DNA of 64,000 bases from Daphnia carinata (taxonomy: Eukaryota; Arthropoda; Branchiopoda; Diplostraca; Daphniidae). This document shows positions 60,128 to 64,000 of the stretch, piece after piece; position 1 is the first letter of the stretch, and each line of letters starts with the position of its first letter. The notes under the pieces were generated by a model. The model was not told where the DNA came from, did not search any database, and saw only the letters and a list, made by a program, of their open reading frames with translations. Location: contig NW_026712464.1 of assembly GCF_022539665.2 (NCBI RefSeq), positions 1 through 64,000 on the forward strand. Reading direction: 5' to 3'. The position numbers and the translations under genes were made by a program.

Positions 60128-62840
60128 ATGGCTGAAAGTGAACTAATCGCGTCTAGTATCGAAGAAGAAGACGCGGAAGTAGAAGAAAGAGAACTGGAGT
60201 GTGACCCAGAAGATTGAAGGTGCTTCCATCGGTTGAAAAGGATAGCCAAATAAGAACCTGCAAAAGAGAGAGAGAGAGAAAGAGCCGGCAGCTATACGAG
60301 TTGGAGTAGGTAGAAAGGCTATCCGTGCGCTTCGAAATCGCTTGGTGGCAAGATACGATGAGGTTCAGAGACGTCACGGTCGTTTTTTTAAGATACTCAC
60401 AAATCTCTCCAGATAATGTTGACGCCGACGCGTTCGATGGCTGAAAGTAGTCACCGATGATCAGCGAGTCACTTTAGGCTCAAACGACAACTACTTAGGC
60501 TCGTTCACAACTGTTTCGGCAGCTTCTGTGACGTCGCACCGCTCGTTCCATCACTCTAGTGTGTCTTCAGCCAGAGCAAAAGCCTTGGAAGCAGGGCGCC
60601 TTCAGCTTGAAGCCGAGTTAAACTCAAGTAAGCAGATGAAGAAAATAAATTACGCGAATAAGAAGACGCACGTATCCGGCAATTGGAGGAATACAAGCAA
60701 AAGGTTATTTATGATCGAATTCAACGTGAGCTCCGCAATGCGGTCAAAAAGCAACGCCTGGGTGACGCGATTTTCTGTCGGCTTGCTGAAGAAACCTAAG
60801 ATGACGTTTCGATTCAAGCGTCTTACAGCGCAATCCCTAAATCAAATGCTGGTGAGGATAAAACCCAATTAGTGGAGACACTTGTTACGCCTCTACCGAA
60901 CCCTCTTACATCGCAAGCTGGACACCTCAACTGTAAGCAGTAGCCGCTCGTCAAAATCGCAAATGACGCCATTGGAAACAGGCCACTCATTACCAATCCG
61001 AAAACCTTTCCCTGACCACACAGTCCTACCCACCTTTACCATATCTTCCAGTTGGGACTATGCTCTCTTCGGGGGTGCTGTTCGGGGGTGCTGTTTGGCG
61101 CAAAGGCATTTAGTGTGTTTGCCCAATCGTCCATAAACCATCCAGACATCTACGGTCCAATCTTCCTTTCCTGCTTCACTACCTGTAACGTCGGTGTCAC
61201 TAGCACGTGCCAGTGTTCCTTATGCGCAATTGAACTTGAAATCGCAAGTTCCCAGCTATACGGCGAAACTTCAAATGTGCCTGTCAGCACCATAGTACCC
61301 ACTACATCGGTTATTAACGGGCCGGCAGTTGTGAGCTCAAAATCCATTCAGTCAATGCCTGCACAGCGCTTTCCGCCACATGTCTCGACGTATTTTAAGC
61401 CAACGGCAACGCCCCTCTTAACAACCACAAATCCCGGTCTCATTACGTCCGGGCAACAAGGAACAGCTCTTCGAGCCAGCAACCATCCTTTGGACTCTTC
61501 TATATATACTCCTGAGGCATGGATCGAACAAATTGACAAAAAATTCGCCGTTTCAGCTCGCTCCTCCCGTGCTCGTCCGCTCCGACTAGAACTACCAATA
61601 TTTACTGGGAATCCTCTTGACTGGCCGATGTTTATACAGTCCTTTAAAATCCAGGTGCACGGTGCCGCTTCCTACGACGCGGAACGCCTCACGCATATAC
61701 GAAACTGTTTATCCCACGACGTGCAGCAACATGTTGGAGAGGCTTTGTTGAATCCTGTGATGTACCAACATGATCTGAAGGAACTGTTTCGGAAAACTCG
61801 GAAACCCCCAAACCCTCGCTCAAGCATGCAGGTCTTCCCTGATTAAACTACAAGCTTTCAGAGATAATGACTACGAAGCCCTACGAGGATTCTCCACCAA
61901 ACTCCATTCCGTCGTGGCAACGCTGCAGCTAAGTGGTTATGGATTGAAACTACATAGCAACTCGACACTTTGTAAACTCGTAAACAAGCTGCCGCCGACC
62001 CTACGAAGTCGTTCGGGAGAAAGAAGTTGGGCTATGTAACCCAAGCTACCGACAATTTTGGACTTCAACGCTTGGCTGGACGATGTAGCTAGGGCCAAGT
62101 ACTCCATCCGCGCAGGAACCATGATCAATCGCAAAAAATTTCCAATAGCTAATGTTGACAGACGAGCAAATGTCGAAAAGCGTCGCCAACGAACCAATTC
62201 TAGGGTTTTTCAGCACAACTTCACAGCCAGCCTGCCCTGCTTGTCGAAGTCAACATCACCTTAAAGACTGTAAGCAGTTTAAAGGCGATACCGGTAAAAA
62301 AACGAGCTACGATTGTTAAAGAAAACCTAGTATGCTACCGTTGTCTCGCCCGATTGCAAGAAAATGAGAAAATTGTGATGAACAACACCATTCCCCGTTA
62401 CATGGAGCCCCCAGAATATACCCAAGACGTAGTTCAACTTCAAGAGAGCTTGCGGTTAACAACCTAGTTACATTTACCGGTGCAACTGCCCCAGGATCAA
62501 CTATTCGCCATGCTATTCTGCCTATCTTGCCCATCGTGATAAAGGCTAACGGAAAGGAAGTAGTCACGTATGCTCTGTTGGATTCCGGTAATAAACTGAC
62601 ATTAATCACGGGCAATGTCGCTAAAGCCTTTAGCCTACAGGTTAAAAGGGAAAGTATTGCCATAACGACTGTGGGACCAGAGGGCACACCGTTTTTTTAC
62701 TGAAAAGATCGACTTTGAAATGGCATCGACTGACCACAGAATCGGAACCCAATCGTTTCGGATTGAAGACGCGCATACGGTAGAAACACTAAACTTAAAA
62801 ACTCACCCAGTCGATCTACTTAAGTTTTTGGAAGAATGGC
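60128..62840 (+). pseudogene. BEL/Pao gag-protease region, degraded
   Basis: The ATG at 60128 begins MAESELIASSIEEEDAEVEE. Coiled-coil Gag sequence follows (SSARAKALEAGRLQLEAELN near 60.56 kb). The best block is 61052-61846, holding the DUF1759 core PLRLELPIFTGNPLDWPMFI and TRKPPNP. A zinc knuckle of the BEL form C-x2-C-x3-H-x-L-x2-C (CPACRSQHHLKDC) lies at 62233-62271. The aspartic protease is present as VVTYALLDSGNKLTLIT, with its Asp codon at 62581, followed by VKRESIAITTVGPEG. The gene runs through at least six frames and ends without RT at about 62.84 kb. DUF1759 is a Gag domain and the Asp protease matures the polyprotein. Confidence 0.8.
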
Positions 62841-63575
62841 AGCCTCTAGCCGTGCCAGACTCTCCAGTCTTCCTTTTGCCATTCGAAAATTCTTTTCTAA
62901 TCTCTACTTATCAGTTTTCCACGGGAATGGTGTGCAGTATCGCCCATCTTCTTGGCGGGTGATTTGTCTCCAAAGGAGCATAGAGGATCGTTTGGGTCCA
63001 TTGCTTCGCAATCTTCTCGGGTGGCGAAGTGTACCAGCTTTCGAGACAAGGATAGATCAAAGTCCGTCTGTCGTTCTAATTCTTCTTTAACAATTTTCCT
63101 TTTTTCCTTTTTAATTTTGGAGTTTTCTATGAAAATTTCTTCCGTAGACGTCCGGTGGGGAGACGAAGATTCCTTGGTGTCACCGATTTGATCGGTAGAG
63201 GCAAAACCCCTAGAGGACTCCCTTACAGGTTCGACCTTCTTTTGTTTTTCTTTTTGTCTTCTTCAAAAGGATACGTTGTTCGACCGAGTCAGTTCCTTTT
63301 AAGTACCCTTTAAGTCGACAGTCTTTTTGTGTCTTCTTTCTGTCCCTTTTGGAATCCCCTTTTGTCTAAACGAAGTATCCCTTGGTTTTTTTGTTTAATA
63401 AAGAATTACAAAATTTCGTCAGTTTCATGTGTTGACAAGACAGGGAATTAAGGGCTTGAAGACCGACGTTTCAAGCTATTGCCATTCTCTCTCGAGATAC
63501 GTAATACTTGGTCTCCTTTTCATTCGCCATTTTGTCCTTTTATCGGGACGTCGTCGCGTTTCTTGCGTCGACGAG
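62840..63575 (-). other. Unidentified Lys/Arg-rich stretch between BEL and Gypsy remnants
   Basis: On the minus strand a protein-like frame near 63.07-62.9 kb (DFDLSLSRKLVHFATREDCE, then MDPNDPLCSFGDKSPAKKMG) follows a very basic region. It has no recognised domain. It could be tail sequence of the Gypsy element at 63.58 kb or host sequence. Confidence 0.3.
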
Positions 63576-64000
63576 TTAACTGAATGTCTGTAAGCAAAGG
63601 CTACATGCCCCAGTATTTCTTACCAGTCTTAATATCCCTCTGAGATGCATTTCCACGACAGTTTTATTGAACCGTTCCGTTAATCCATTCCTTTGTGGTT
63701 GGTACGCGGTGGTAGTGCAGTGTTTGATGCGGAGTGCTTGGCACAGTTGTTTGAACAACGCCGATGTAAAGTCGGTTCCGCGATCTGAGATGATTACCCT
63801 AGTTGGGCCGTGATAGTTTATGATCTTGTCGACTAAGGCTTTGCACGTCGTTATTGCCGTTTGATCTGGTAGTGCCACTACCTCCACCAACTTGGTAAAA
63901 TAATCCGTTATTACCAGGATATGGCTGTTCCCTTAGAAAGACGTGGGATTTATAGGTCCCAGAAAGTCGAGTCCCAGGGTTTCGAAGGGTGCTGGTGTGG
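63576..64000 (-). pseudogene. Ty3/Gypsy integrase core, partial at window edge
   Basis: On the minus strand from the window end: PAPFETLGLDFLGPIN with the first catalytic Asp, an in-frame stop, then GNSHILVITDYFTKLVEVVA, IISDRGTDFTSALFKQLCQ with the second Asp, and TTAYQPQRNGLTERFNKTVV with the Glu. The D, D and E residues are all present. The frame is lost after about residue 95 (near 63.6 kb). The rest of pol lies outside the window. It is a third Gypsy lineage in this window. Confidence 0.85.

Overview
This window is eukaryotic, gene-poor and packed with decayed transposable elements. I recognise no host gene, rRNA or functional tRNA gene. AT-rich spacers, GT-AG introns with short pyrimidine tracts, and the mixture of BEL/Pao, env-bearing Ty3/Gypsy, Penelope-like, hAT, Tc1/mariner and animal tnp2-type elements all fit an arthropod. 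A Daphnia-like crustacean is my guess, but this is inference and nothing in the sequence proves it.

Layout. 0-1.8 kb: 3' end of a BEL/Pao polyprotein and LTR-like sequence. 5.3-6.4 kb (-): truncated retroelement envelope gene. 6.46-9.0 kb (+): degraded Penelope-like reverse transcriptase. 9.35-10.43 kb: foldback pair of a SINE-like repeat with a tRNA-like head. 11.9-12.2 kb: 32-bp minisatellite. 15.8-17.05 kb (-): Gypsy integrase tail. 17.08-26.1 kb (-): a large Gypsy element with gag, pol and a spliced env, carrying many lesions and a Tc1/mariner-like insertion. 27.0-28.85 kb (+): hAT transposase. 29.0-30.9 kb (-): unidentified decayed coding sequence. 33.4-36.2 kb (+): tnp2-type transposase interrupted by a 948-bp foldback with an 8-bp target duplication. 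38.4-41.3 kb: a giant imperfect palindrome. 42.4-47.7 kb (+): intron-rich tnp2-type transposase followed by a separate coiled-coil/BEN-domain gene. 48.8-49.25 kb: mariner-like MITE. 51.7-52.4 kb: 70-bp tandem array. 52.6-62.8 kb (+): several BEL/Pao remnants and a Gypsy-type solo LTR. 63.6-64.0 kb (-): start of another Gypsy integrase that runs off the window.

How the parts relate. The 17-26 kb Gypsy element is organised like an endogenous retrovirus: gag, then protease/RT/RNase H/integrase, then an env whose ATG follows directly on a splice acceptor. Its env has a signal peptide, a Thr-rich mucin-like linker and a segment whose spacing pattern recalls class III (gB-like) fusion proteins. A second, diverged env copy lies at 5.3-6.4 kb. 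The most system-like region is 42.4-47.7 kb, where a transposase and a DNA-binding BEN-domain protein sit in tandem on one strand, reminiscent of the two-protein organisation of plant CACTA elements. Almost every coding region carries frameshifts or stops, so the elements appear inactive here.
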